From Symsagittifera roscoffensis (lineage: Eukaryota; Xenacoelomorpha; Acoela; Convolutidae): 64,000 nucleotides of DNA. Shown piece after piece: positions 41,543 to 55,700 of this stretch. The notes beneath the pieces are model-generated. The model did not search any database and had not been told where the DNA came from. It worked only from the letters and a program-made list of their open reading frames with translations. Position 1 is the first letter of the stretch. Every line of letters starts with the position of its first letter. Location: NCBI RefSeq assembly GCF_963678635.1, contig NC_087063.1:65524471-65588470 (forward strand), written 5' to 3'. Both the position numbers and the translations under genes were made by a program.

Positions 41543-44254
41543 TACCCATTGCTCAACTTCTTTCGTGGCTAGCTCCTAATGGACATTATGCAACGCTTAT
41601 CTTGCTGCCAAACCATAATCCACCTTGAGCGGGCCGGCCGACTCTGCCTCCAAGCTCGAGGCTACCACCTCGTCAGGCATGGTCTTCAACTTCTTAGTCG
41701 TAAAAGTGCTTGGTGTTGTCTCTTTTTTTCGAGACTAAGCCTCGTTCATCAGACGTGCTCGACTGGCTTTGACGCCCGAAAGCGCCTCTTCATGGCGGGA
41801 TGTTTCGCGTCCGCCACTGCATCCCAAAATTGAGTGCAGTCCGACTTGAAGTGTCCCTCCAAATTACAGAAGAAGCACCTCGTCCATACCCCATAATGAG
41901 CCCTCTAACGTACTCTTCGTGGTCCTCGTCGGTCGCATCAACAACGTGGAGAAAGTGGCCTATCACCTTCATGTTCTGTTTGTAAGCAGAACAAGCGGAA
42001 ACATGGTGGTCCATCGAGCCACAATTCGCATATGACCTCCTCTTATCCATGTCGTCACGAGGTTTGTACCAACTGGAGTTCGCGCCAGTGTTTGTTCCAC
42101 TGTAGTTGCCATAATTGATGTAACGGTTTGGCGCCCTCGGTTTTTTGAGTAAGTACTCACGCGACTTTATACGCAAATCATCGGGCGTGGGTACCTGGTC
42201 GAGCGACAGGGTGAAGTGTGTGGCTAGCATTGTTTTTAATTCTTCACTCTTCACTCCATCTATGAAATTCGAGGCAATCGCTAAGTTCCGCTCGGATATT
42301 CTCTCATCGGGGTTGCTCCTCCTCCTAAGTAATTCAAGGTCGTCCAAAAACTTGTCTATGGATTCGTCATCTCTTTGACGCCTCTTCTCGAACTTCACCA
42401 TAGCCTAATGCCCTCGTACTACAGAGCCGAAACAATTCAGCAGGATGTCAAATATCTTGCGAGCGCTGTCTCGTTCATTGGCCCTTTTCGCCATTACACA
42501 ATTCAGGGCGGTATCCTCCAGGTTGCTTGTCAGTGCGCTGCATTCCTGTTTTTTTGAGAGATTCTCTTCTTCAAAGTGCAACTTCATCACCTCCATCCAA
42601 GTATCAATGCAGCCGTCTGACTCGTCTTTGTATGATTTCGGCTTTTTCAGTGTCCTTCTTGACCTCTCTCCTCTCTCGGTTGACTTCGAGAGCTTGGTGA
42701 TGAATGTCTCGAGAGATCTATTCAGAGGCTCAAACATCGAAGCATACATCGTCGTGTCCTGTGAGACCGAAGTCAGATCTGGCACCGATCTGACTTGTGG
42801 CACAGTGGGCAATCTTGTCTCCGGGATGGCATCCGTCTCCGGTGGGACCGCGTTCGTCCAACCTGGCCTCGATGGGGCTGCCCTGGGCCACTCCCTATTC
42901 CTGTATTCGTAATTCGCTCTCGAATTTTGCTGAGCCCCGGCATAGCTGCCTGCTCCATCTCCATCATTCGCCTGGCGTGAGCGCTCCCTTGGGTGGGAAC
43001 GCTCTTCCCGATTGCTTCCGTTTAAGATCTCGTCAATCTTCCGCATCATCAGGTCAGATTTGGCATCTAACCTTTTTTTTTCAGGCTAGTCATCCTGTGA
43101 GCATAGGTATTGTCATTATCGTTCAACAATCGCTCGATCTCTCTTGTCATACTAGCCTCTCTTTCCTCTGGATCCTTGTTTGCCTGTGCCAAGCTCTCCG
43201 CCAGGCATTGATCGGTGTTGCGAATCAATTGAGCCTGATCGACTCTCGCCTGCGACTTGACATGTGTCAGTTCATCTCGCAAATTCTCTCGACCCTGGTG
43301 AGCTCTCTCGTCGACTTGATCTATTCTTTTAGTCATGTCCCGTCGCAGTTCTTCCAGGCCTGTCATTACGCCAGCAAACATGTCACGTATATCGCCAGGC
43401 GCTCCCAATGTCGGGGTTAGCCCCATGGAAGATGAGGTCAACTGCGGTTGCAGCCTGGTACTCGATGACGCGCCGCCCTTTTGCTTGCTCATCGACATCA
43501 TCAACCTGTCGAACGTTGAGGACGCTCCCATCGTTATCCCATCAAACATGGGCCTGGTCGGCGAGGCGGACAACGCCTTCCTGCTCATGTCGTTCCTTGG
43601 GCACGGCGTGAAATCCATATCCGGATGAGTTATCTCCGGATGGTCATAACTGGAAGACAGACCTTCAGTTCGTAGTGACGCCATGCGCTCATCGTATAAA
43701 GACTTCCAGCTCTTCTTGGCTTTCGAGCCCGTTTGTTCTTCACTCGGGCTTATACTCGACATCATCGCGTTCTTGCTCTGCTTGGCCAGAGATGAGTGGC
43801 TATTGGCCGGATGTGAATTTTCGTTTCTCCGCCCATGAGTCTTAGTCTCTGATTTGGACATTCCCCTGAATAACACTTCCTCTCGCGGCTCGACTTCGGA
43901 ACGCTCCGAGGCCTCCTCCGTCCTCTCAACTTCCTCCCGTTCGAGGTCCTCGCTTGGCTCAAAGTCGGGTCGAATAAGCGTTCGTTCCCCTTCGTCAAAG
44001 GGATCCACCAGCGCCTCGCTCGCCGGTCCGGCCTCGGCGCTTCGCCCTTGATTGCCATCGAGGTTCTTCTCGCTTCTCAATTTCATTCCGCTCACTGAAA
44101 GATCAACTTGACCTTTAGTCGATTCGTTGTCAGCAAAAACGTCGGAAGCGCTGCTAAACGAAGATTGGCTACGCCTAGTTTTAAATTTTTGCGTGCTTCC
44201 CTTGCTAAGCCTGGGAGTCTTAGTAGTCAATCCTAACGAGTCCCTGCGCTGCAT
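41543..44254 (-). pseudogene. Ty3-like Gag with zinc knuckles
   Basis: ATG at 44,254, then about 830 residues in pieces. The N-terminal part (44,254-43,067) is Ser, Arg and Glu-rich, ending in a coiled coil with an A9 run (43,073-43,081) where the frame slips. The capsid-like part (43,049-42,405) has WMEVMKLHFEEENLS and ALNCVMAKRANERDSARKIF. An in-frame TAG at 42,405-42,407 is followed by MVKFEKRRQRDDESIDKFLD. A first zinc knuckle, NCGSMDHHVSAC, has its first Cys replaced by Tyr. After a frameshift near 41,895 a second knuckle reads CFFCNLEGHFKSDC and is intact, followed by FWDAVADAKHPAMKRR. This is the particle-forming, RNA-binding protein. The A9 slip could in theory be programmed, but the other breaks look like decay. 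Confidence 0.82.
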
Positions 44255-45049
44255 ATTTTGTAATCAACAGCACTATTTGCACAAATGAATGGCAATGTGC
44301 ACGTACCGCAAATAAGTTCAAGTTAATTTACTTAACGCTGCCTACCCGATTTCGTCAGTATCAAAAATTTCTCTTAGATTTCTCGACGATAATATTAGTG
44401 ACTCAGTTAAAGTTACACACAGGGCCTGCTCAGTATTGATATAATGCTAACTCAACCCCGTTGTATAGTATAACAGTATCACAAAATTTTCACAAGATAT
44501 AGTCAATACACAAAACACAACTGACAATCAGATAAGAATATCCTACAGGTGACAGCGACCTTTCGTCAGTATCAATTTTACCGCCGCACTCGTATCAAAT
44601 CACTGCTTTGTTAAAATCAAACAATCTTTTGTAAAAAAAAGCAATGATGATTCAGGAATAGATAAATAAAATTTAGTCCTAAAGAAAAGGACTTCCCTCA
44701 ATCGGAACACTCCAAAAGAACGAATCCCAGGACACAGTCTTCTCAAGTGAGTGTGTGTTTGCCTAATAAACTCACCGAGGCCTTCTTTTATGTGTTCCCG
44801 GATTGCCCGAGCTTTCCTATTAAGTAGCTCAAGGCAACCACACAACCAAAATAACAATCAACAAAAAAATTTTGGTTCGGGTACTTCCGTCAGACCCGAT
44901 CTAGAATCCAAAGTTGATCACGAATCTCCGGATCAAATGGGCTCCTGTGATCCTAATATGCACGCCCATTGGTTGTTGACCTTTTATTCCGATTCTAAAT
45001 GGATGTTTTAAATGCTCAATTTGCCCCAGATGGTACCCCTAAATTTTCA
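44255..45049. other. Leader upstream of gag, no gene
   Basis: TTTCGTCAGTATCAA occurs twice (near 44,354 and 44,562). An 85-codon minus-strand frame at 44,600-44,857 has no recognisable content. No tRNA-complementary primer-binding site was found. Confidence 0.5.
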
Positions 45050-45600
45050 ATAAGGAGGGTTGTTAAGAGGCTTAAGTCACTCCGGAGGGTTACTTCGGAG
45101 GGTTGTTAAGACACTTAGCTTACCTGGGAGGGTTACTTCGGAGGGTACCTTAATCACCCAAGTTACTTCGGAGGGTCCCCTTAAACTCACTAAGGAGGGT
45201 CAATAAGGGGCTTGATATGCTCCGGAGGGTTACTTCGGAGGGTTCCTTCAAAATTTCAAATTTTCCGAATATCACTTGGAAGGGTCTCCAAGTAATCTCA
45301 GAAGGTGTCAAAACAAGCTAAATTCTCTGTGGGCTTTTGTTTTAACTTCTTCGGAGGGTCTCGTGGAAAGTTTCCACTAAGGAGGGTTGCTAAGGAGCTT
45401 AGCTGACTCCGGAGGGTTACTTCGGAGGGTTCCCCAAAAATCAAGAAAAAGGGTTATTCTACCGCGGTAAAGCCTCCTAATGTGGTATAACTGACTTAAA
45501 ACCAGGTTAGCTGACACGGTCAACCTTCCCAGTAGGATAAAAAATGTGATCTTATAAAAATTTCTGCCGCTCGGAGGGTTACCTAAAATTTCGAACCAAC
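45050..45600 (+). repeat. Cluster of GGAGGGT motifs in the leader
   Basis: About fifteen GGAGGGT strings, mostly as CTCCGGAGGGTTACTTCGGAGGGT, within about 550 bp, and more at lower density to about 46,690 and in every array unit. A larger period of about 140 to 185 bp is visible (AAGGAGGGT at about 45,051, 45,192 and 45,377). In the sense of the gag transcript these are CU-rich ACCCTCC elements. They could be binding sites for a protein or a packaging signal; unproven. Confidence 0.8.
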
Positions 45601-45777
45601 AAATTCTAAAACAATTTTCTTTTCCGAGCGAAATTATCAACCCAAAAACGGTTGTGGTCCAAAAAGGTGGTTAAAAACGTCGACTTATGGTACCAAAATT
45701 ATCCCGATCGGTTGGCTAGTCTTTGAGAAATCGCAAAAAACGCGTCGTTCGTCAAAATGGCCTTTTTTCACCACCTA
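45601..45777. other. Leader tail before the tandem array
   Basis: AT-rich DNA ending ACCACCTAT. The final CTAT is shared with the ends of the array units and marks the first breakpoint of the tandem duplication. Confidence 0.5.
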
Positions 45778-48700
45778 TATAGGTTCTGAAAGACTTTTTC
45801 CGCAATTCCTATTGAAAGTGCCTAAAAATAATTGAAACGAGTGTAGTAGCCCCGTACGGCACTGGAACAATGCAAAAAACCGGACCAAAATTGGTTTGGA
45901 AACAAAAATTGGGCCAATAACTATTAAATATGGACCCTCCGATTCACTCCTTTTCCAATCTTTAAGTCGTTAGCTCTATCCACGGAGCTAATCGGAGGGT
46001 TACTCAAAAACTCTCGGGCAACTGAGTCCGTTATGCTAGCACGCTCCTAACGCAAAAAAAATTTATTGCTCTAACTCTAATAACTCAAAAACTCGATCTC
46101 CAAAACAAATTGACAAAATTCGGAAAATCATCAAAATTTTGATAGAAAAATTTTGTTTTTTCTAACTGCTACTGAGTCCTTTCTCACGCTGTTTCTTTAG
46201 TCAGGTGGCTCGAACTACGTAGTAATTCCCTAAGTAAATGCTTTTTGCAGTTCGGAAAAACTCGGATATCCAAAATTTTGGGGGTCTACAGTTTGGTCGA
46301 AAATCGGTAATTTTCGATAAAATTGGGGTGTTTTTCGGGTCTAAATAGGGGATAAGTAATATATAGTAAGGACAATAATCTATTAGTAGTCGTTAATGAA
46401 TATTACTATACCCTCCTTTGCACCAAAATACCCGAATTAAGACCCTTAACTCGGAAATTCGTGATCGATGGAGGGTACAATCGGACCGCGCCAATCGTGC
46501 CCGCCACCTCTTAAGTTTTAATGAAATAGTACCCGAACGATACTAAAATTGTTTCAACGATGCCCAACAGTCGTTGTGGATGTTGTCGTTTATGCCCCTG
46601 TTGAGTGTGGAACACGTTGGTCAGCTTGCCACTCTACCCTCCGGTCACCGGCAAAATCACCATTAACGTGCTTAAATACACAAATTACACTCAAGGGAGG
46701 GTACCCAACCCGTCACCAAAACACCCAATCTTTCTATCAGAAATGATATAAATCAATCTGAAACAACACCAAATAAGATGGTCAGATCACATCTCGTCCG
46801 GAAATGACATATAAACTGTCACTTTATGTTTTTTATTGTTTTTGGTCTTTTTTGTGTTTTTACTGTTTTTTGTACTTTTTTGTTTTCAAATAAATTTATA
46901 TTTGGCTTTTTCTTGGTTATACACTATTTTTGTTTAGTTTTACGCTTTCTCGTAAACTGTTTTTGGTCCTAGGACCTTGGGGTAAGCGGGCTCATGTCTT
47001 CCCTCCCACCTAACCCTCCGGCCCCGGAACTTTGAGTGTTAACTAGGTTAAAAAGCTAAATAGTACTAGGCGGAGCGTACGTACCTTCCCCCTAGTTCAA
47101 CAAAAGTCACTAAGGCCTGTAACTCGGGAATGGAATACGCCCGGAGCGGAGTGTTCGTCGCTGAAAGGTTTGCTGATCATGATGGTCTCATGCCTTTAAC
47201 AGGCCCACCCAGGAGCGCCATAAAAACGTCTATGTAACATTCGACCAAATACTACACAGTGCTGGAGCTTAGAAAAAGTACCTATTAACGACTGGCAGGC
47301 GTCAGTTACCTTAATTCTGCTCGTTTTTCACCGTCTCGACCTTGCGATTGGATTTTCTGATCTGTTTAGGGCTAAGTAAAAAGTTACTATTCTTAGGCCA
47401 TCAGTCAAACCACTTCTGATCAGCTTTCGTTTACATGCGGACACAACCACATAGCCGAGTCTCGGATCCTCAGACTACGTGATTGCTATTAAAAACATAG
47501 CTCGAATAACCTATTTTACTATGTTTTTGGTGACAGTTTTATATTAAATTCATTGGAGATGGATTGACCCTTTCCTCTTTCTAGCTACTCATATTCTAAA
47601 ATATCAAACAATACCGGTGTTAATTCAAAATATTATGGCATCAGAGTAGCTAAAAAGGTTGTTTATTATAGTCTTTCACCATATATCAGTCTCTGGGGTG
47701 CCGAGCTTCCGCTTTCGTGATTTGCTCGAGATAACGTCGTTATCACTCCCAATTCGTGGCACGGGAGGGTACTGCTCAATATTCCTGCCCCACTGAAGTC
47801 TCCCTTCTCACTATTTTCTTCTGTTAAGGGTCTTATTGTGCGTGATCGTCACGATAAGAGACTTTGTGTTTTTGTCGTTCTCGTGCGACTGTTTTTCACT
47901 ATATTTGCTGTTGTTCTGACTTTTCCACCTTTTTCAATCAAAATGGCAGTTTTTGGTATTTCTGAGAAATATTCGTTCGACAATCGAAATTTTGAAAAAT
48001 TGAATTTTGTAGAATATTTCTACCATCCTTCGCAGCACTTTTTCGTCGTTAAGGCCTTTAATCGTTTTCTTGTGTTTCGCCGGAAGGTTGCGCTGTGCCA
48101 ATCTGGCAGAATGGCACACAAGAGCCATCAGCTGATCACGTTTCCATTGAAAGAGCAGAAATTCCATTTGCCGATTTTGTTTACGAACAAGACGAAAGAA
48201 ATTTCCAAGTCAATAGTCACTTGAATAGTTTGAAGCCGGGAAGACTCTCAAAAAAAATCTTTTTACATAGACCGAAAAATTTTATTTCAGAACCGTCTCA
48301 GTCGGATTGTCCAAAAAAATTATTTGAGGATTGTCCCAGTCGAAGACCAAAAAATTTTATTTCAGAACCGAGCTGATAAAAATTTGTTGTCAATTCCAAT
48401 TCCTGTACTCGGAATTGAAGCATATCATATTCCAATTCCTAGTGAGATTTCTCAATTCCAATTCCGAAGAAATCAAGGAATTGAATTGCCTGCCTGTAGG
48501 TGGGGTACTGTGAGAGTAGTCTCAGAATTTGCAAATTTTGAGTCCAAATTCGAATGCTCAAATGCTTTTAGTTTCCAAGATGGGACGTTTTTTGTCATTT
48601 TAAATTTTTCAAAGAACTTAAATTTATAAACTTGACAAAATTTATTGGTATTTTCAAAATCTGAAAGAATACAAACTAAGCAAAATTTGAAATTACGAAC

Positions 48701-49271
48701 CTTGTTATTGGGTGCTGTCAGAGCACACTCAAAAGTGGCAGGTCTTTTTTTCAATATATGCGGTTTTTTACTGTTTTTTATAATTTCTCAAAAAATTCGA
48801 AGCACTGGAGGTGCGTTACATGCTAGTTATTATAATTGTGTGCCATTCTGCCAGACTGACACAGCACAACCTTCCGGCGACGTAAAAAAGAACGACTAAA
48901 GGCCTTATGGACGAAAAAGTGTTGCGAAGGAGGGTCAGAATGTTCTAGAATTTTTAATTTTAAAATTTCGATTGAAGAGTGAACATTTCTGAGAAATAGA
49001 AAAAGACGGCCATTTTGACTAAAAAAGACGGGAAAACAGAACGACGCCATATATTGTGAAGAACAGTCGTACCAGAGATAGAAAATTACGAAGCCTCTTA
49101 TCGTGGCAATAACACACGATAAGAACCTTAGCGACGGATATTTGTGGAGAAGGAGGCTTCAGTGGGGGAAGAAATATACCACGGAACCCTCCCGGGACAC
49201 GGAATATAAGAGATAAGAGTGTTATCTCAAGAATATAACGGGAGCGGAGGCTTGGTCCCCCAGAGACTGTC
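45778..49271. repeat. 3.5-kb tandem array, unit U1
   Basis: 3,494 bp. Parts: spacer 45,778-47,231; left inverted repeat 47,232-48,118 (direct copy of 28,991-29,881); core 48,119-48,837; inner half of the right inverted repeat 48,838-49,271. The core has a repeated ACCGAAAAATTTTATTTCAG and AATTCC-rich sequence. Open frames are short and conserved only because the units are young. No transposase was found. Confidence 0.95.
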
Positions 49272-52200
49272 TATAGGTTCTGAAAGACTTTTTCCGCAAT
49301 TCCTATTGAAAGTGCCTAAAAATAATTGAAACGAGTGTAGTAGCCCCGTACGGCACTGGAACAATGCAAAAAACCGGACCAAAATTGGTTTGGAAACAAA
49401 AATTGGGCCATTAACTATTAAATATGGACCCTCCGATTCACTCCTTTTCCAATCTTTAAGTCGTTAGCTCTATCCACGGAGCTAATCGGAGGGTTACTCA
49501 AAAACTCTCGGGCAACTGAGTCTGTTATGCTAGCACGCTCCTAACGCAAAAAAAATTTATTGCTCTAACTCTAATAACTCAAAAACTCGATCTCCAAAAC
49601 AAATTGACAAAATTCGGAAAATCATCAAAATTTTGATCGAAAAATTTTGTTTTTTCTAACTTCTACTGAGTCCTTTCTCACGCTGTTTCTTTAGTCAGGT
49701 GGCTCGAACTACGTAGTAATTCCCTAAGTAAAAGCTTTTTGCAGTTCGGAAAAACTCGGATATCCAAAATTTTGGGGGTCTACAGTTTGGTCGAAAATCG
49801 GTAATTTTCGATAAAATTGGGGTGTTTTTCGGGTCTAAATAGGGGATAAGTAATATATAGTAAGGACAATAATCTATTAGTAGTCGTTAATGAATATTAC
49901 TATACCCTCCTTTGCACCAAAATACCCGAATTAAGACCCTTAACTCGGAAATTCGTGATCGATGGAGGGTACAATCGGACCGCGCCAATCGTGCCCGCCA
50001 CCTCTTAAGTTTTAATGAAATAGTACCCGAACGATACTAAAATTGTTTCAACGATGCCCAACAGTCGTTGTGGATGTTGTCGTTTATGCCCCTGTTGAGT
50101 GTGGAACACGTTGGTCAGCTTGCCACTCTACCCTCCGGTCACCGGCAAAATCACCATTAACGTGCTTAAATACACAAATTACACTCAAGGGAGGGTACCC
50201 AACCCGTCACCAAAACACCCAATCTTTCTATCAGAAATGATATAAATCAATCTGAAACAACACCAAATAAGATGGTCAGATCACATCTCGTCCGGAAATG
50301 ACATATAAACTGTCACTTTATGTTTTTTATTGTTTTTGGTCTTTTTTGTGTTTTTACTGTTTTTTGTACTTTTTTGTTTTCAAATAAATTTATATTTGGC
50401 TTTTTCTTGGTTATACACTATTTTTGTTTAGTTTTACGCTTTCTCGTAAACTGTTTTTGGTCCTAGGACCTTGGGGTAAGCGGGCTCATGTCTTCCCTCC
50501 CACCTAACCCTCCGGCCCCGGAACTTTGAGTGTTAACTAGGTTAAAAAGCTAAATAGTACTAGGCGGAGCGTACGTACCTTCCCCCTAGTTCAACAAAAG
50601 TCACTAAGGCCTGTAACTCGGGAATGGAATACGCCCGGAGCGGAGTGTTCGTCGCTGAAAGGTTTGCTGATCATGATGGTCTCATGCCTTTAACAGGCCC
50701 ACCCAGGAGCGCCATAAAAACGTCTATGTAACATTCGACCAAATACTACACAGTGCTGGAGCTTAGAAAAAGTACCTATTAACGACTGGCAGGCGTCAGT
50801 TACCTTAATTCTGCTCGTTTTTCACCGTCTCGACCTTGCGATTGGATTTTCTGATCTGTTTAGGGCTAAGTAAAAAGTTACTATTCTTAGGCCATCAGTC
50901 AAACCACTTCTGATCAGCTTTCGTTTACATGCGGACACAACCACATAGCCGAGTCTCGGATCCTCAGACTACGTGATTGCTATTAAAAACATAGCTCGAA
51001 TAACCTATCTTACTATGTTTTTGGTGACAGTTTTATATTAAATTCATTGGAGATGGATTGACCCTTTCCTCTTTCTAGCTACTCATATTCTAAAATATCA
51101 AACAATACCGGTGTTAATTCAAAATATTATGGCATCAGAGTAGCTAAAAAGGTTGTTTATTATAGTCTTTCACCATATATCAGTCTCTGGGGTGCCGAGC
51201 TTCCGCTTTCGTGATTTGCTCGAGATAACGTCGTTATCACTCCCAATTCGTGGCACGGGAGGGTACTGCTCAATATTCCTGCCCCACTGAAGTCTCCCTT
51301 CTCACTATTTTCTTCTGTTAAGGGTCTTATTGTGCGTGATCGTCACGATAAGAGACTTTGTGTTTTTGTCGTTCTCGTGCGACTGTTTTTCACTATATTT
51401 GCTGTTGTTCTGACTTTTCCACCTTTTTCAATCAAAATGGCAGTTTTTGGTATTTCTGAGAAATATTCGTTCGACAATCGAAATTTTGAAAAATTGAATT
51501 TTGTAGAATATTTCTACCATCCTTCGCAGCACTTTTTCGTCGTTAAGGCCTTTAATCGTTTTCTTGTGTTTCGCCGGAAGGTTGCGCTGTGCCAATCTGG
51601 CAGAATGGCACACAAGAGCCATCAGCTGATCACGTTTCCATTGAAAGAGCAGAAATTCCATTTGCCGATTTTGTTTACGAACAAGACGAAAGAAATTTCC
51701 AAGTCAATAGTCACTTGAATAGTTTGAAGCCGGGAAGACTCTCAAAAAAAATCTTTTTACATAGACCGAAAAATTTTATTTCAGAACCGTCTCAGTCGGA
51801 TTGTCCAAAAAAATTATTTGAGGATTGTCCCAGTCGAAGACCAAAAAATTTTATTTCAGAACCGAGCTGATAAAAATTTGTTGTCAATTCCAATTCCTGT
51901 ACTCGGAATTGAAGCATATCATATTCCAATTCCTAGTGAGATTTCTCAATTCCAATTCCGAAGAAATCAAGGAATTGAATTGCCTGCCTGTAGGTGGGGT
52001 ACTGTGAGAGTAGTCTCAGAATTTGCAAATTTTGAGTCCAAATTCGAATGCTCAAATGCTTTTAGTTTCCAAGATGGGACGTTTTTTGTCATTTTAAATT
52101 TTTCAAAGAACTTAAATTTATAAACTTGACAAAATTTATTGGTATTTTCAAAATCTGAAAGAATACAAACTAAGCAAAATTTGAAATTACGAACCTTGTT

Positions 52201-52765
52201 ATTGGGTGCTGTCAGAGCACACTCAAAAGTGGCAGGTCTTTTTTTCAATATATGCGGTTTTTTACTGTTTTTTATAATTTCTCAAAAAATTCGAAGCACT
52301 GGAGGTGCGTTACATGCTAGTTATTATAATTGTGTGCCATTCTGCCAGACTGACACAGCACAACCTTCCGGCGACGTAAAAAAGAACGACTAAAGGCCTT
52401 ATGGACGAAAAAGTGTTGCGAAGGAGGGTCAGAATGTTCTAGAATTTTTAATTTTAAAATTTCGATTGAAGAGTGAACATTTCTGAGAAATAGAAAAAGA
52501 CGGCCATTTTGACTAAAAAAGACGGGAAAACAGAACGACGCCATATATTGTGAAGAACAGTCGTACCAGAGACAGAAAATTACGAAGCCTCTTATCGTGG
52601 CAATAACACACGATAAGAACCTTAGCGACGGATATTTGTGGAGAAGGAGGCTTCAGTGGGGGAAGAAATATACCACGGAACCCTCCCGGGACACGAAATA
52701 TAAGAGATAAGAGTGTTATCTCAAGAATATAACGGAAGCGGAGGCTTGGTCCCCCAGAGACTGTC
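49272..52765. repeat. 3.5-kb tandem array, unit U2
   Basis: 3,494 bp, about 99 percent identical to U1. Its junction with U1 reads CTGTCTATAGGTTCTG, joining the inner part of the right inverted repeat (CTGTCTAT) to the spacer start (CTATATAGG type) at a CTAT microhomology. Confidence 0.95.
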
Positions 52766-55700
52766 TATAGGTTCTGAAAGACTTTTTCCGCAATTCTTAT
52801 TGAAAGTGCCTAAAAATAATTGAAACGAGTGTAGTAGCCCCGTACGGCACTGGAACAATGCAAAAAACCGGACCAAAATTGGTTTGGAAACAAAAATTGG
52901 GCCAATAACTATTAAATATGGACCCTCCGATTCACTCCTTTTCCAATCTTTAAGTCGTTAGCTCTATCCACGGAGCTAATCGGAGGGTTACTCAAAAACT
53001 CTCGGGCAACTGAGTCTGTTATGCTAGCACGCTCCTAACGCAAAAAAAATTTATTGCTCTAACTCTAATAACTCAAAAACTCGATCTCCAAAACAAATTG
53101 ACAAAATTCGGAAAATCATCAAAATTTTGATCGAAAAATTTTGTTTTTTCTAACTTCTACTGAGTCCTTTCTCACGCTGTTTCTTTAGTCAGGTGGCTCG
53201 AACTACGTAGTAATTCCCTAAGTAAAAGCTTTTTGCAGTTCGGAAAAACTCGGATATCCAAAATTTTGGGGGTCTACAGTTTGGTCGAAAATCGGTAATT
53301 TTCGATAAAATTGGGGTGTTTTTCGGGTCTAAATAGGGGATAAGTAATATATAGTAAGGACAATAATCTATTAGTAGTCGTTAATGAATATTACTATACC
53401 CTCCTTTGCACCAAAATACCCGAATTAAGACCCTTAACTCGGAAATTCGTGATCGATGGAGGGTACAATCGGACCGCGCCAATCGTGCCCGCCACCTCTT
53501 AAGTTTTAATGAAATAGTACCCGAACGATACTAAAATTGTTTCAACGATGCCCAACAGTCGTTGTGGATGTTGTCGTTTATGCCCCTGTTGAGTGTGGAA
53601 CACGTTGGTCAGCTTGCCACTCTACCCTCCGGTCACCGGCAAAATCACCATTAACGTGCTTAAATACACAAATTACACTCAAGGGAGGGTACCCAACCCG
53701 TCACCAAAACACCCAATCTTTCTATCAGAAATGATATAAATCAATCTGAAACAACACCAAATAAGATGGTCAGATCACATCTCGTCCGGAAATGACATAT
53801 AAACTGTCACTTTATGTTTTTTATTGTTTTTGGTCTTTTTTGTGTTTTTACTGTTTTTTGTACTTTTTTGTTTTCAAATAAATTTATATTTGGCTTTTTC
53901 TTGGTTATACACTATTTTTGTTTAGTTTTACGCTTTCTCGTAAACTGTTTTTGGTCCTAGGACCTTGGGGTAAGCGGGCTCATGTCTTCCCTCCCACCTA
54001 ACCCTCCGGCCCCGGAACTTTGAGTGTTAACTAGGTTAAAAAGCTAAATAGTACTAGGCGGAGCGTACGTACCTTCCCCCTAGTTCAACAAAAGTCACTA
54101 AGGCCTGTAACTCGGGAATGGAATACGCCCGGAGCGGAGTGTTCGTCGCTGAAAGGTTTGCTGATCATGATGGTCTCATGCCTTTAACAGGCCCACCCAG
54201 GAGCGCCATAAGAACGTCTATGTAACATTCGACCAAATACTACACAGTGCTGGAGCTTAGAAAAAGTACCTATTAACGACTGGCAGGCGTCAGTTACCCT
54301 AATTCTGCTCGTTTTTCACCGTCTCGACCTTGCGATTGGATTTTCTGGTCTGTTTAGGGCTAAGTAAAAAGTTACTATTCTTAGGCCATCAGTCAAACCA
54401 CTTCTGATCAGCTTTCGTTTACATGCGGACACAACCACATAGCCGAGTCTCGGATCCTCAGACTACGTGATTGCTATTAAAAACATAGCTCAAATAACCT
54501 ATTTTACTATGTTTTTGGTGACAGTTTTATATTAAATTCATTGGAGATGGATTGACCCTTTCCTCTTTCTAGCTACTCATATTCTAAAATATCAAACAAT
54601 ACCGGTGATAATTCAAAATATTATGGCATCAGAGTAGCTAAAAAGGTTGTTTATTATAGTCTTTCACCATATATCAGTCTCTGGGGTGCCGAGCTTCCGC
54701 TTTCGTGATTTGCTCGAGATAACGTCGTTATCACTCCCAATTCGTGGCACGGGAGGGTACTGCTCAATATTCCTGCCCCACTGAAGTCTCCCTTCTCACT
54801 ATTTTCTTCTGTTAAGGGTCTTATTGTGCGTGATCGTCACGATAAGAGACTTTGTGTTTTTGTCGTTCTCGTGCGACTGTTTTTCACTATATTTGCTGTT
54901 GTTCTGACTTTTCCACCTTTTTCAATCAAAATGGCAGTTTTTGGTATTTCTGAGAAATATTCGTTCGACAATCGAAATTTTGAAAAATTGAATTTTGTAG
55001 AATATTTCTACCATCCTTCGCAGCACTTTTTCGTCGTTAAGGCCTTTAATCGTTTTCTTGTGTTTCGCCGGAAGGTTGCGCTGTGCCAATCTGGCAGAAT
55101 GGCACACAAGAGCCATCAGCTGATCACGTTTCCATTGAAAGAGCAGAAATTCCATTTGCCGATTTTGTTTACGAACAAGACGAAAGAAATTTCCAAGTCA
55201 ATAGTCACTTGAATAGTTTGAAGCCGGGAAGACTCTCAAAAAAAATCTTTTTACATAGAAATAGACCGAAAAATTTTATTTCAGAACCGTCTCAGTCGGA
55301 TTGTCCAAAAAAATTATTTGAGGATTGTCCCAGTCGAAGACCAAAAAATTTTATTTCAGAACCGAGCTGATAAAAATTTGTAGTCAATTCCAATTCCTGT
55401 ACTCGGAATTGAAGCATATCATATTCCAATTCCTAGTGAGACGTAAAAAAGAACCACTAAAGGCCTTATGGACGAAAAAGTGTTGCGAAGGAGGGTCAGA
55501 ATGTTCTAGAATTTTTAATTTTAAAATTTCGATTGAAGAGTGAACATTTCTGAGAAATAGAAAAAGACGGCCATTTTGACTAAAAAAGACGGGAAAACAG
55601 AACGACGCCATATATTGTGAAGAACAGTCGTACCAGAGACAGAAAATTACGAAGCCTCTTATCGTGGCAATAACACACGATAAGAACCTTAGCGACGGAT

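Noticed and set aside
44354-44576. TTTCGTCAGTATCAA repeats as LTR edges of the Ty3-like unit
   Set aside because: Only 15 bp, both copies on the same side of gag, with no partner at the 3' side.
44600-44857. 85-codon minus-strand ORF in the leader
   Set aside because: No recognisable motif, AT-rich, and outside the coding block.
47838-48224. 128-codon ORF repeated in each array unit
   Set aside because: It lies within the inverted repeat, has no known motif, and its conservation is explained by recent duplication.
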